Assembly: GCA_017744285.1 (NCBI GenBank)
Contig: JAGIBP010000001.1
Coordinates: 1-64,000, forward strand
DNA from: Variovorax sp.
GTDB taxonomy: Bacteria > Pseudomonadota > Gammaproteobacteria > Burkholderiales > Burkholderiaceae_C
DNA length: 64,000 nt
Reading direction: 5' to 3'
Shown here: positions 40,133 through 48,532 of the stretch, piece by piece
How the letters are laid out: the number at the start of each line of letters is the position of its first letter
Numbering within the stretch: the stretch's first letter is position 1
The notes under the pieces: generated by a model
What the model saw: only the letters and a program-made list of their open reading frames with translations
The model's database searches: none
What the model was told of the DNA's origin: nothing
Program-made: the position numbers and the translations under genes

Positions 40133-40525
40133 ATGAATCAACCCATTTCCTCCCTGATGCAACGCCCCGTGACCGGCGTCGGCATGGACGACACCGTGGC
40201 ACAGGTCGAGGCCCTGCTGTCGAAGCTGCATCTCACCTGGGCGCCCGTCCTGGAGCCGACGAAGCGCGACGCGGCCGGCGTCATCAGCGCCACCGACCTC
40301 GTCGCCTTTCACGCGCAAGGCCGAGACGCCGAAGCCACGCGTGCGTGGCAGATGTGCAGCTACAAGCCCGTCGTCGTCGATGCCGACACGCCGATCGCCA
40401 TGGTGGCCGCGCTGATGGTCGAGCGGGGAATCCATCACGTGGTGGTCACCGATCGCCACGGCATCGCCGGTGTCGTTTCATCGCTGGACTTCGTGCGCAC
40501 CTTTCTGCCGGACGGCCGGCGTTGA
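40133..40525 (+). CDS. CBS-domain pair protein
   Basis: A 130-residue protein made of two CBS motifs (ISSLMQRPVTGVGMDDTVAQVEALL and CSYKPVVVDADTPIAMVAALM...HHVVVTD), forming one Bateman module that may sense adenine nucleotides. No other domain. It starts 32 bp after the USP gene and is probably cotranscribed. Confidence 0.9.
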   Translation: MNQPISSLMQRPVTGVGMDDTVAQVEALLSKLHLTWAPVLEPTKRDAAGVISATDLVAFHAQGRDAEATRAWQMCSYKPVVVDADTPIAMVAALMVERGIHHVVVTDRHGIAGVVSSLDFVRTFLPDGRR

Positions 40526-40541
40526 GTCGAGGAGGCCCATC

Positions 40542-40961
40542 ATGCGACCGGCTGCATCCCTTCTCGCGCTGACCATGCTCCTGGGCGCGCCGCACGCACA
40601 GGCTCTGGCGCTGCAGGCCCCGACGCCGCTTCTCGCCCCGGGGGCGCATGTCACCGGAGGCATCGGGGAAGAAGACCAGCAGCGCATGCGGTTGAGCCGG
40701 ACCCTCTACAACCTCCAGCTGACCTTTGCGGAAGCCGGCACCGGTGCGTACCTCACGGGCGTGGAGGTGCTCATCGAACCCCTGGCCCCCGGGCCTGCGG
40801 TCGGTCCCATCAAGGACTGCGGCCCCCTCCTGTACGTGGCTCTGGGTCCGGGCGCCTACCGTGTGCATGCGACCTACCGGGGCGTCGTTCGCACGGCCAA
40901 CGTGAAGATCGCCAGGGGCACGACCGCCTGGACGCTCTACTGGCCGATCTTCCCTGATTGA
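40542..40961 (+). CDS. Hypothetical exported protein
   Basis: A 139-residue protein with a signal peptide (RPAASLLALTMLLGAPHAQAL). The mature part is beta-rich: LYNLQLTFAEAGTGAYLTGVEV, GPGAYRVHATYRGVVRTANVKIARG. It resembles short Ig-like or carboxypeptidase-regulatory-like folds in pattern, but I cannot assign a family. AGGAGG precedes the ATG. It lies 16 bp after the CBS gene. Confidence 0.7.
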   Translation: MRPAASLLALTMLLGAPHAQALALQAPTPLLAPGAHVTGGIGEEDQQRMRLSRTLYNLQLTFAEAGTGAYLTGVEVLIEPLAPGPAVGPIKDCGPLLYVALGPGAYRVHATYRGVVRTANVKIARGTTAWTLYWPIFPD

Positions 40962-40988
40962 CCCGACGGTCGCCGCTCGTGCCAGGAC

Positions 40989-41002
40989 TTGCGCCAGCGC
41001 AA
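40989..41002 (+). promoter_or_regulatory. Fnr/Dnr-like palindrome before the hibernation factor gene
   Basis: TTGCGCCAGCGCAA is a perfect palindrome of the TTG-N8-CAA class. No -10 is seen at the right distance, so it is weak as a promoter site. Confidence 0.25.
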
Positions 41003-41036
41003 ACCTCCTGCGCGGCAAATGCGAGATCGTACGGAC

Positions 41037-41405
41037 ATGAACCTTCCTTTCACGATCCAGTTCGATGGCGTCGCGCGCTCCAGCGCGGTCGAGGATTTCG
41101 CGCGATCGCGCGCCGAGCATCTCGAGCGGCACTTCACGGACCTGATGGCGTGCCGCGTGACCGTCTCGAGGGAATCGCGGCACGGGCAAGTGGGCGGTTT
41201 CTTCTCCGCCCGCGTCGCCATGACCTTGCCGGGCCGGGAACTCGTCGTCTCGCACGCGCATGAGCACGACGCCCATATCGCACTGCGCGATGCCTTCGAC
41301 GCCATCCGCCGGAGGTTGGAAGACGGCCAGCAGATCCGCCGCGGCAAGGTCAAGACGCACGCCGAACCCGCGGCGGGCACGGGTGACGACGCGGGCGGAG
41401 AGTGA
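41037..41405 (+). CDS. HPF/RaiA-family ribosome-associated protein
   Basis: A 122-residue protein of the sigma-54 modulation/hibernation family that binds the 30S subunit and idles ribosomes under stress. It is a short form: a single domain (NLPFTIQFDGVARSSAVEDFARSRAEHLERHF, in part) with the later HDAHIALRDAFDAIRRRLED helix. The N-terminus is slightly divergent from standard HPF, so it may be an accessory copy. It ends near the converging cytochrome gene. Confidence 0.82.
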   Translation: MNLPFTIQFDGVARSSAVEDFARSRAEHLERHFTDLMACRVTVSRESRHGQVGGFFSARVAMTLPGRELVVSHAHEHDAHIALRDAFDAIRRRLEDGQQIRRGKVKTHAEPAAGTGDDAGGE

Positions 41406-41435
41406 GTTCTCTTCCTCCCGGCGCAGGCGGATGCT

Positions 41436-41777
41436 TCAGCAGCGAGAGCCCTTGCAGGTCTTTGCCGCGGGTGTGAGCACCACCGGCGCATCGCGTGGCG
41501 CCTGGAAGCCGTAGTAGCTCTCGTTGAGGTACCTCGTCACGGCGGCGATGTCGTCGTCGCTCCATGCGAGGAACCCGATGCCCTGCCAACGCGCGACCTG
41601 CGCCTGCAGGCTGTTCCAGTCCGTCGCCAATCGGTGGTCACGCCAATGGACCCCCGTCGTGTGGCAGGCCACGCAGTGGGTGGTGTACAGGAGCTCTCCA
41701 CGCGATTGCGCGACAGCGGGCGCACCGCACAGGAGGCCCCCCAGGCAAAAACAGGCGGCAAGCGATGCAAGTCTCAT
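41436..41777 (-). CDS. Monohaem c-type cytochrome, exported
   Basis: A 113-residue periplasmic cytochrome c with signal peptide (RLASLAACFCLGGLLCGAPAVAQ) and one haem site CVACH near residue 40. The family's methionine ligand is not obvious. The C-terminal TCKGSRC adds two cysteines, unusual for such a small cytochrome. The start at 41777 gives a normal signal peptide. A TTGAC-N4-CGCAA sequence lies 50 bp upstream. Confidence 0.82.
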   Translation of the reverse strand: MRLASLAACFCLGGLLCGAPAVAQSRGELLYTTHCVACHTTGVHWRDHRLATDWNSLQAQVARWQGIGFLAWSDDDIAAVTRYLNESYYGFQAPRDAPVVLTPAAKTCKGSRC

Positions 41778-41828
41778 GACGCGCTCCCAAGAGGTCGCCC
41801 AGCATCGCGCGGCCGCGGCCCCCTTCGC

Positions 41829-41842
41829 TTGACGCAGCGCAA
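41829..41842 (-). promoter_or_regulatory. Weak Fnr-like box before the cytochrome c gene
   Basis: TTGACGCAGCGCAA matches at 7 of 10 positions. No convincing -10 lies at the class II distance. Confidence 0.25.
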
Positions 41843-41900
41843 CGCAGCAGGCCATTTACACGGCGTTCACGCAGCGTTACGCAATCGACTCGTCGATTCA

Positions 41901-41914
41901 GTGAACTGTTTCAC
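41901..41914 (+). promoter_or_regulatory. Crp-type palindrome before the Crp/Fnr regulator gene
   Basis: GTGAACTGTTTCAC is a perfect inverted repeat (GTGA-N6-TCAC core of Crp sites). TCCAAT at 41936-41941 fits a -10 box with the palindrome at -41.5. Confidence 0.45.
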
Positions 41915-41959
41915 GCCCTGCCTACGCTGGCACCATCCAATCAACATAGGAGCAAGGCG

Positions 41960-42694
41960 ATGACCAGCGAATCCGATCGGCGCGCAGTGGAAGAAACCTC
42001 CTTCGGGCAGCGAATTGCCGACACGCTTCACCTGGTGCAGGCGACGCTCCGGGTGCAACGGCGGATGGTGCATGCCGGCGACGCGATCTACCAGGTCGGC
42101 CAGGGGTTCGGCTCGCTCTTTGTCGTGAACTCGGGCCTGGTGAAGATGGTGAACCTGTCGAGCGAAGGCCGCGAACAGGTCGTCGCCCTTCACTTCCGCG
42201 GTGACTGGCTGGGGCTGGACGGCATCGCAAGCGGGCACTACGGGTGCGACGCGATCGCCATGGACACGGGCGAGGTCTGGTCGTTCCGCTACGAGGACCT
42301 CCTGCATGCGGCGGTCCGAACGCCCGCCCTCCTGAGCGCCCTGCACGAAGCGATGAGCCGGCAACTCGCACGGGATCACGAATCGCTTCAGTCCCTGTGC
42401 GCGCTCCCGGCGGATGCGCGGGTCGCGGGCTTTCTCCACTACTGGGCCGAGGCGATGGAAAAGCGAGGCTTGCGCACCGACCAGATTTCCCTGCGGATGA
42501 CGCGTGCCGAGATCGGCAACTATCTCGGCATGACGCTCGAGACAGTCAGCCGCGCACTGTCCCGCCTGGCCCGAGGCGACGTCATCCGCTTCATCGAGAA
42601 AGGTCGCCGGGACATCCACATTCCCAGGATCGAAGCCCTCACGACCTTCATGAGACAAGTCGCGACGCCGGTGAGCGCGCGGGCTTGTCACTAG
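41960..42694 (+). CDS. Crp/Fnr-family regulator without Fe-S cysteines
   Basis: A 244-residue regulator: a cyclic-nucleotide-binding-type beta barrel (residues about 30-115), dimer helix, and winged HTH (MTRAEIGNYLGMTLETVSRALSRLARG, in part). Glu194, Ser197 and Arg198 match the Fnr residues that read TTGAT. The four Fe-S cysteines of E. coli Fnr are absent: the N-terminus has none and the Cys122 position is not Cys. Only Cys96, Cys147 and one near the C-terminus occur. It may regulate the surrounding Fnr-box genes by another signal. Confidence 0.9.
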   Translation: MTSESDRRAVEETSFGQRIADTLHLVQATLRVQRRMVHAGDAIYQVGQGFGSLFVVNSGLVKMVNLSSEGREQVVALHFRGDWLGLDGIASGHYGCDAIAMDTGEVWSFRYEDLLHAAVRTPALLSALHEAMSRQLARDHESLQSLCALPADARVAGFLHYWAEAMEKRGLRTDQISLRMTRAEIGNYLGMTLETVSRALSRLARGDVIRFIEKGRRDIHIPRIEALTTFMRQVATPVSARACH

Positions 42695-42700
42695 CCCTGA

Positions 42701-45058
42701 TCAGAGTTCCAGCACCAGCTTGCCGCCACCGCAGGCGCGGGAGCAGCAAGTCATCATCCTCGCGCCGGTCTCGCGCTCGGCGCGCGTGAGCACCCGGTCG
42801 CGGTGGTCGATGTCGCCGGCCAGAACGCGCACTTCGCACGAGCCGCACAGGCCCTCCTCGCAGTCGCTCTGCACGTCGATGTTGGCGGCGCGCAAGGCCC
42901 CGAGCACGGTCTGGCCGGCGCTCACGTGCACGACGATGCCGGAGTCCTTGAGTTCGACATCGAACGCCTGTTCTCGCAAAGGATCGAGGGCGCCCAGGAT
43001 CGACTGGAAATGCTCGATGTGCAACGTGTCCTCGGGCCACGCGGCGCAATGCGTCTCGAGCGCCGACAGCATGCGCTCCGGGCCGCAGGCGTAGACCTGC
43101 GTGCCCGGCTCGGGCGTGGCGAGCAGCGCCGCAAGGTCGATGCGCTGGCCTTCGTCGCTCGCATGCACCACGAGCCTGTCCCCGTGCAGCGCGGCCAGTT
43201 CGCGCAGCATCGCCATGCCCGCGCGCGAACGGCCGCTGTAGTGCAGCACGTAGTCGATGCCGAGCGCCCTGGCCCGACGCGCCATCGCGCTGACGGGCGT
43301 CACGCCGATGCCGCCGGCAATGAAGATCAGCCGCTTCGCTGTCTCGTCCAGGTGGAAGTGGTTGCGCGGTCCGCGGATTCGAAGCCGGTCGCCGGCCTTC
43401 ACGTTGGCGTGGACCCAGGCCGAGCCGCCGCGGCCCTCCGCCTCGCGCAGCACCGCGATCTCGAAGGCGTACACGTCGTCGGGATTGCCGCACAGCGAAT
43501 ACTGGCGCGAGCGACCGGCGTCGCCGCACTCGACATCGATGTGCGAGCCCGGCGTCCAGCGCGGCAACGCGCGTCCCTCGGGCGTCACGAGGCGCAGCCG
43601 GACAATGCTCTCGGCCTCGCGCGTGACGCTCTGCACCACCACCGGCCGCGTGATCGCGCCCTTCGAGGGCTCGCCCAGGCGCACCGGCGCCGGCACGTCG
43701 GGCCGGCGCAGCGCGGGGCGCGCGCGCTCGGGGTTCAGCGCCGGGTTCCATTCGACCCACAGGTGCTCGGGGCCGCGGAACGAGGTGTTGGGCACGTAGG
43801 TGAAGGCCTGCTCGGCCAGTCGCATGTGCGGCAGCCGGCGCGTGAACTCCTCCAGGAAGATCTGCATCTCCATGCGCGCCAGGTTCTTGCCCATGCACTG
43901 GTGCGAACCGTAGCCGAAGGTGAGATGGTCGCTCGCGTTGTCGCGGCGGATGTCGAAGAAGTCGCCATCCGCGAAGTGCGCCTGGTCGTGATTGGCCGAC
44001 GAGGTGACGATCAGCAGCTTCGAGCCCGCAGGCAGGTCGACGCCGCCGACTTGCGTGTCGGCAGTGACGATGCGCCGCCATGCCGCTACCGGGCCGTTGT
44101 GGCGCAGGCACTCCTCGACCGCATTCGGGATCAGGCTCGGGTCCTCGCAGATCTCGCGCCAGACCTCCGGGTGCTGCAGCAGCAGCTTCATCGCGTTCGC
44201 GGTCGCGTTGGCGGTGGTCTCGTGCGCGGCGACGATGCCCGCCATCATCATCGAGTGCAGGTACGAATCGGTGACCACCTCGGGCAACTCGCGCTGCTTT
44301 CGGATGCCGTATTGCATCCAGCCGCCGCCCTCGGGGTTCTCGCGCATCTTGTCGAGCACCTTGCCGGCGAACTGCCAGAAGTTGCCCACCGCGTGGGCGA
44401 CCGCGACCTGCTCCTCGGGCTTCGGCCGGCCCCAGGTGTTGACCGTGTGCGCGATCGAGTACCTGCGCAGCGTGTCCATGTCTTCCTCGGGCACGCCGAG
44501 GAAATGCAGCGCGACCGTCAACGGCACCTCCCACAGCATCTGGTCGACGAGATCGGCGCGGCCGTCGTCGATGAAGCGGTCGACATACTCGCGCGCGAGC
44601 TGCCGCACCATCGGCTCGTGGTGCTTGAGCTCCGCGGGCGTGAAGGGGTCCATCAGCGCGCGGCGGCGCGGCATGTGCGCGGGCTCGTCCTCGTTGACCA
44701 GCGTGCGGTTCAGCGCGAAGCCGTAGGACGCAAGCACCGCATTGGCCTCGTCGCCGGTGGGCGTGATCTTCTCGAGCGCGATGGCCGGGCTGAAGGTGAT
44801 GTTGTCGCGAAAGATCGACTTGACGTCGTCGTAGCGCGTGACCACCCAATAGCCCAGCTTCGGGCTCCAGAAGATCGGCTCTTTCTCGCGCGCCCAGCGC
44901 ACGTATTCGGGCGGGTCCTGCTGGTAGCCGTCCTCGAAGGGGTCGAAGCCGGCCGCGCGCTGGCTCACCGGGCAACCGGTGGGCGTGCGCTCGACGGACA
45001 GCGGCCCGTGCGCCACCGGGCACCCGGTGGCGCGGCCGGCAACTTCCATGCTGCTCAT
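42701..45058 (-). CDS. Self-sufficient cytochrome P450 (CYP116B-type fusion)
   Basis: A 785-residue fusion of P450, FMN/NADH reductase and [2Fe-2S] ferredoxin, the layout of P450RhF-type CYP116B enzymes. P450 motifs: AHETT in helix I (Thr281), Glu316-Arg319 ExxR, and haem ligand Cys388 in FGYGSHQCMG. The reductase has RQYSLCGNP and GGIGVTPVSAM; the ferredoxin CEEGLCGSCEVRV with a later MMTCC. It needs no partner protein and hydroxylates or dealkylates diverse substrates. It follows the Bug gene by 13 bp. An N-terminal GCPV motif occurs twice. Confidence 0.95.
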   Translation of the reverse strand: MSSMEVAGRATGCPVAHGPLSVERTPTGCPVSQRAAGFDPFEDGYQQDPPEYVRWAREKEPIFWSPKLGYWVVTRYDDVKSIFRDNITFSPAIALEKITPTGDEANAVLASYGFALNRTLVNEDEPAHMPRRRALMDPFTPAELKHHEPMVRQLAREYVDRFIDDGRADLVDQMLWEVPLTVALHFLGVPEEDMDTLRRYSIAHTVNTWGRPKPEEQVAVAHAVGNFWQFAGKVLDKMRENPEGGGWMQYGIRKQRELPEVVTDSYLHSMMMAGIVAAHETTANATANAMKLLLQHPEVWREICEDPSLIPNAVEECLRHNGPVAAWRRIVTADTQVGGVDLPAGSKLLIVTSSANHDQAHFADGDFFDIRRDNASDHLTFGYGSHQCMGKNLARMEMQIFLEEFTRRLPHMRLAEQAFTYVPNTSFRGPEHLWVEWNPALNPERARPALRRPDVPAPVRLGEPSKGAITRPVVVQSVTREAESIVRLRLVTPEGRALPRWTPGSHIDVECGDAGRSRQYSLCGNPDDVYAFEIAVLREAEGRGGSAWVHANVKAGDRLRIRGPRNHFHLDETAKRLIFIAGGIGVTPVSAMARRARALGIDYVLHYSGRSRAGMAMLRELAALHGDRLVVHASDEGQRIDLAALLATPEPGTQVYACGPERMLSALETHCAAWPEDTLHIEHFQSILGALDPLREQAFDVELKDSGIVVHVSAGQTVLGALRAANIDVQSDCEEGLCGSCEVRVLAGDIDHRDRVLTRAERETGARMMTCCSRACGGGKLVLEL

Positions 45059-45071
45059 CGTCCAGGCCTCC

Positions 45072-46043
45072 TCAGTCGAGGGTGATGTTCAGGTCGCGGA
45101 TGAGCTTCTGCCACTTGCCGCTCTCGCTCTTCAGCAGCTCCGCGAACTGCGCCGGCGTGTTGCCGACCGGCTCGACGCCGAAATCGACCAGGCGCTTGTG
45201 GACGGCCGGGTCGTTGATCGCGGCCACGACCTGCTGATTGATCGCCCCGATGGTCGCGGCCGGCGTGTTGGCGGGCACCACCATGCCGACCAGCGCGGCG
45301 GCCTCGACGTTCCTGTAGCCCAGTTCGGCGAAGGTCGGCACGTCCGGCAGCTGCGGCAGGCGCGTGGCGTTGGCCACCGCCAGCGCCTTGACCTTGCCGC
45401 CCTTGATGAAGCCCGCGCCCGCGGCCAGATCGACCATCATGACCGGGATCTGGCCGCCCGCCACGTCGGCCAGCGCCGGCGCAGCGCCGCGGTACGGGGC
45501 ATGGACCATCTCGATGCCGGCTTCCTTCTTCAGCAGTTCCATCGCGAGGTGATGCGGGCTGCCGGCGCCGGCCGAGCCATAGTTGAAGCCGCCCGCCTTG
45601 GCCTTCGCCTGGGCGATGAAGTCCCTGGCGTCCTTCACCGTGATGCCGGGGCCGGCGACCAGGATCATCGGGAAGCGCCCCATCAGCGTGACCGGCGCGA
45701 GATCCTTCGTGGGGCTGTAGTTCAGCGACTTGTAGAGCACCGGATTGAAGACCAGCGTGCCGTTGTCGGCCGACAGCACGGTGTAGCCGTCGGCCGCCGC
45801 ATGCGCCACCTCCACCGCCCCGAGCGCCGTGTTGCCGCCGGGCTTGTTGTCGACCAGCACCGGCTGGCCCGCCTGCGTCGACCAGGTCTGGCCGATGGTG
45901 CGCGCAAGGAAGTCCGAGCCCCCGCCCGCCGCATAGGGCACGACCCAGCGGATCGATTTGTTCGGAAACGACGGCGCTGCCTGTTGGGCGGCGACAGGCA
46001 ATACGGGCAGCGCCAGCAGCGCCGCGACGAGAAGTCTCATCAT
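45072..46043 (-). CDS. Tripartite tricarboxylate transporter (Bug) solute-binding protein
   Basis: A 323-residue periplasmic binding protein. It has a signal peptide (MMRLLVAALLALPVLPVAAQ) and Bug hallmarks: PYAAGGGSDFLART, VDNKPGGNTALGAVEV, FNYGSAGAGSPHHLAMELL. It probably binds a carboxylate. No TctA/TctB permease genes are nearby. It is cotranscribed with the P450, so the P450 substrate may be an imported acid; that is inference. Confidence 0.93.
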   Translation of the reverse strand: MMRLLVAALLALPVLPVAAQQAAPSFPNKSIRWVVPYAAGGGSDFLARTIGQTWSTQAGQPVLVDNKPGGNTALGAVEVAHAAADGYTVLSADNGTLVFNPVLYKSLNYSPTKDLAPVTLMGRFPMILVAGPGITVKDARDFIAQAKAKAGGFNYGSAGAGSPHHLAMELLKKEAGIEMVHAPYRGAAPALADVAGGQIPVMMVDLAAGAGFIKGGKVKALAVANATRLPQLPDVPTFAELGYRNVEAAALVGMVVPANTPAATIGAINQQVVAAINDPAVHKRLVDFGVEPVGNTPAQFAELLKSESGKWQKLIRDLNITLD

Positions 46044-46067
46044 GGATGGGGTCCTTGCGGGTTGTTT

Positions 46068-46092
46068 GCGTAATTGTTGTACGCTATGCGTA
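46068..46092. promoter_or_regulatory. Candidate IclR operator in the divergent bug/iclR promoter
   Basis: Three alternating half-sites: GCGTA, 7 bp, TACGC, 3 bp, GCGTA. They form two overlapping inverted repeats (GCGTA-N7-TACGC and TACGC-TAT-GCGTA) between the two start codons. Confidence 0.5.
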
Positions 46093-46145
46093 AATTGCTT
46101 CGAGGGTTTCCACCGACTCGCTCGCCCTCGCTAGCATTCAGCCCC

Positions 46146-46973
46146 ATGCCCCAGACCCGGAAATCCGAAGCCCCTGCCGCCAGCGCCGCGCCGCGCGTGC
46201 TGGAACGGCGCCAACGCGTGCAATCCGCCGAAATCGGCATGGCGGTACTGAAGACCTTGGCAGGCATGGGCGGCAGCGCGACGCTGAGTGCACTGTCCGC
46301 GCAACTCGGCGAAAGCCCGGCCAAGGTTCACCGCTACCTGGCCAGCCTGATCCAGGAGGGCCTGGTCGATCAGGAAGCGGGCTCCCAGCGCTACTTCCTC
46401 GGCCCCGAACTGATCGGCATCGGGCTCGTGGCCATGCGGCAGGCCGAGCCCATCCGGCTCGCCGAACCGGCGCTGGTGCGGCTGCGCGAAGGCCTCGAGG
46501 TCACCTGCTTCGTGGCGCTGATGGGCAACAAGGGGCCGACCATCATGCGCATCGAGGAGCCCGGCCTGCCCGTGACCGTGAACGTGCGCGCCGGCACCGT
46601 GATGTCGCTCGTCTGGTCGGCGACGGGGCGGGTGTTCCTCGGGCTGCTGGACGAAGCCCGCGTGCGCACGCTGGCGGAAGAGGAACTGGCGGCGGCCACG
46701 CCCGAGATGCTGGCCCTGCTGCCGCGCCCAAACCCGATCGAGCGTCTGCAGAAGGACGTCCGCGCGGCCGGCTGCGCGGTGGTGAGGGACGTGTATCTGC
46801 GCGGCATCAGCGCCGTCGCGGCGCCGGTCTACGACTTCACGGGACGCGTGTGCGCGGTGATCACCGCGCTCGGCGCGACCGGCGGGTTCGATGCGTCAGC
46901 GGACGGCGCGATCGCCACGGCGGTGCTGCACGAGGCGCGGGCGACGAGCGCGAAGCTGGGGTATGCGCCGTAG
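46146..46973 (+). CDS. IclR-family regulator
   Basis: A 275-residue regulator with an N-terminal winged HTH (GMAVLKTLAGMGGSATLSALSAQLGESPAKVHRYLASL, in part) and a C-terminal IclR effector domain (GLEVTCFVALMGNKGPTIMRIE; VRDVYLRGISAVAAPVYDFTG). The ATG at 46146 gives a conventional N-terminus. It is divergent from the bug-P450 pair and is its likely regulator. Confidence 0.9.
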   Translation: MPQTRKSEAPAASAAPRVLERRQRVQSAEIGMAVLKTLAGMGGSATLSALSAQLGESPAKVHRYLASLIQEGLVDQEAGSQRYFLGPELIGIGLVAMRQAEPIRLAEPALVRLREGLEVTCFVALMGNKGPTIMRIEEPGLPVTVNVRAGTVMSLVWSATGRVFLGLLDEARVRTLAEEELAAATPEMLALLPRPNPIERLQKDVRAAGCAVVRDVYLRGISAVAAPVYDFTGRVCAVITALGATGGFDASADGAIATAVLHEARATSAKLGYAP

Positions 46974-46999
46974 GAGCCGGCGCCAGCCACCGGCGCGGG

Positions 47000-48253
47000 T
47001 CACGCGGTCCTTTGCCGAGGGCTGATGCCCCGCACCCAGCGATCGAGCATCTGCACACCCGCCGTCCACTGTTCCACGATGCCATCGCAAACCGCCCGAT
47101 GGGCCGGGTACGCGCGGCCGTAGACGGTCAATTCTGCGGCCGCCTCTTCCAGCCCGCCGGCGATGCGGATCGCCAGGTCGCGAAGACCAGGCATGGTCAT
47201 GCCTCCCCGTTCCTGGGCGAACCTCACGAAGGTCTTGTCGGCCTCGTCGAGCTTCTTGCCTGCGATCGAAATGCAGGGAATGTCGGTGCGGTACTGCGGA
47301 TAGACCTTCGTGGTGACCATGTCGAACATGGGTGCCAGGCGAACATCCGCGATGCTGGAATACAGGAGCCCGAAGTTTTTCAGGTGGGCGTCAGTGTTTC
47401 GCGCCGCCATCGAGAACAATTGAGCGGCCATCATTCCCTCCTTCGCCTTCAGGCGCTCGGGCCCGGTGGCGAAGGCGTCGATGGCTTTGAAGATTCGCTC
47501 CATCGAGCCGCTGTGCTTTCGCTCGGGAGGGAGCGCCAGCAGTGCGCAGAAGTCCTCGAAGCCGAGGGCGTTGCCGCCGGCGTCGTAGTCGAAGCGCCTG
47601 ACGGCAAAAACCGTCCCATCCTCGGACAGCGTGAACTCGGGGGTCGGCAGACCGGCGAGCGAGGCCGCGCGCATCGTGAAGTACTCGTTGACGGCCAGCG
47701 AGGGCAGCGAGTCATCTCCGACCTTCAGGATCCACTGGGCGCCATGGATCGTTGCACGCTCCTGCACCAACACCTTCGGCAGCGCGCCGGAGACGCCGAA
47801 GCCGATGAATTCGTCCAGCAGTTGCGCAAAGAGAATGCCAGCCTGGCTGTCGGCCATCATCGCCGCCACGTCGACCTGAAGGGGCTTGCTCCAATCGCGG
47901 GCGAAGCCCGAAGGGACGATCTGCTGGCGGCCGATCGTGTTCGCGCCCGTCAGCGCCAGCAGGACGAAGTCGTCGGTGGCCAGCACCTTCCCGAAACGCT
48001 GGGTGATCTTGCGGCGCAGGAACCCCTCAGGGAGGTTTTGCTGGAACACCGGAATCAACGTGGCGGATGCCGAGTAACTCTGAAGTCCGACCGGCATCAG
48101 CAACGAGACGAAGTCGCCCGGGTCGGCGTCCGGCAGATAGGCGAACACGCTGCCGTGAGCCCCTGCGCGTTCCAGGGCACCCGTTGCGTGCAGCCCCACG
48201 TGGACGTCCAGGCGCTTCGCGCTCGCTTCGATCTTCGAGAGGAGGTCGTTCAT
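47000..48253 (-). CDS. HipA-type serine/threonine kinase toxin
   Basis: A 417-residue HipA-family kinase. An N-terminal subdomain (VFAYLPDADPGDFVSLLMPV) is followed by a GVSGALPK phosphate loop, ATP Lys177, catalytic Asp288 in NTDAHLKN and metal Asp311 in APMFDMV. E. coli HipA phosphorylates GltX and induces dormancy; the target here is unknown. Active-site residues look intact. The start overlaps the hipB stop by ATGA. Confidence 0.88.
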   Translation of the reverse strand: MNDLLSKIEASAKRLDVHVGLHATGALERAGAHGSVFAYLPDADPGDFVSLLMPVGLQSYSASATLIPVFQQNLPEGFLRRKITQRFGKVLATDDFVLLALTGANTIGRQQIVPSGFARDWSKPLQVDVAAMMADSQAGILFAQLLDEFIGFGVSGALPKVLVQERATIHGAQWILKVGDDSLPSLAVNEYFTMRAASLAGLPTPEFTLSEDGTVFAVRRFDYDAGGNALGFEDFCALLALPPERKHSGSMERIFKAIDAFATGPERLKAKEGMMAAQLFSMAARNTDAHLKNFGLLYSSIADVRLAPMFDMVTTKVYPQYRTDIPCISIAGKKLDEADKTFVRFAQERGGMTMPGLRDLAIRIAGGLEEAAAELTVYGRAYPAHRAVCDGIVEQWTAGVQMLDRWVRGISPRQRTA

Positions 48254-48531
48254 GGCCGCGGCCCCTTCCCTTCGCCCAGGAAGTCGCCGTCAGCTTCTTC
48301 CATGGCTTCGTCGAGGGTCATGCCGAAGCCGGCGGGGCGCACGAGCAGTTGCATGCCGACATACTCGGCGACCCGGAGCAGGCGACGGACTCCGATCTCG
48401 TCCTGGTCCCCGCGCTCCAGGCGAGAGATCGTGGCGATGCTCATCCCCAGGTCGTCCGCCACCTTCTGCAAGGTGAGCCCTCGCCGTTTTCGAGCGACGC
48501 GGAGCGCTTGGCCGATCTCTGCCAGGTTCAT
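48250..48531 (-). CDS. HipB-type antitoxin, XRE-family HTH
   Basis: A 93-residue antitoxin and autorepressor: HTH (IGQALRVARKRRGLTLQKVADDLGMSIATISRLERGD, in part) with a C-terminal tail that would contact HipA. It is upstream of and overlaps hipA. The first operator copy lies 2 bp before the ATG, covering the leader, and no clear Shine-Dalgarno sequence is seen. Confidence 0.88.
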   Translation of the reverse strand: MNLAEIGQALRVARKRRGLTLQKVADDLGMSIATISRLERGDQDEIGVRRLLRVAEYVGMQLLVRPAGFGMTLDEAMEEADGDFLGEGKGPRP

Positions 48532-48532
48532 T

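Noticed and set aside
41960-42694. Canonical oxygen-sensing Fnr/Anr
   Set aside because: No Fe-S cysteines; only DNA-reading residues match.
46975-47000. Possible terminator between iclR and hipA
   Set aside because: CCGGCGC occurs as a direct rather than inverted repeat; no stable stem found.
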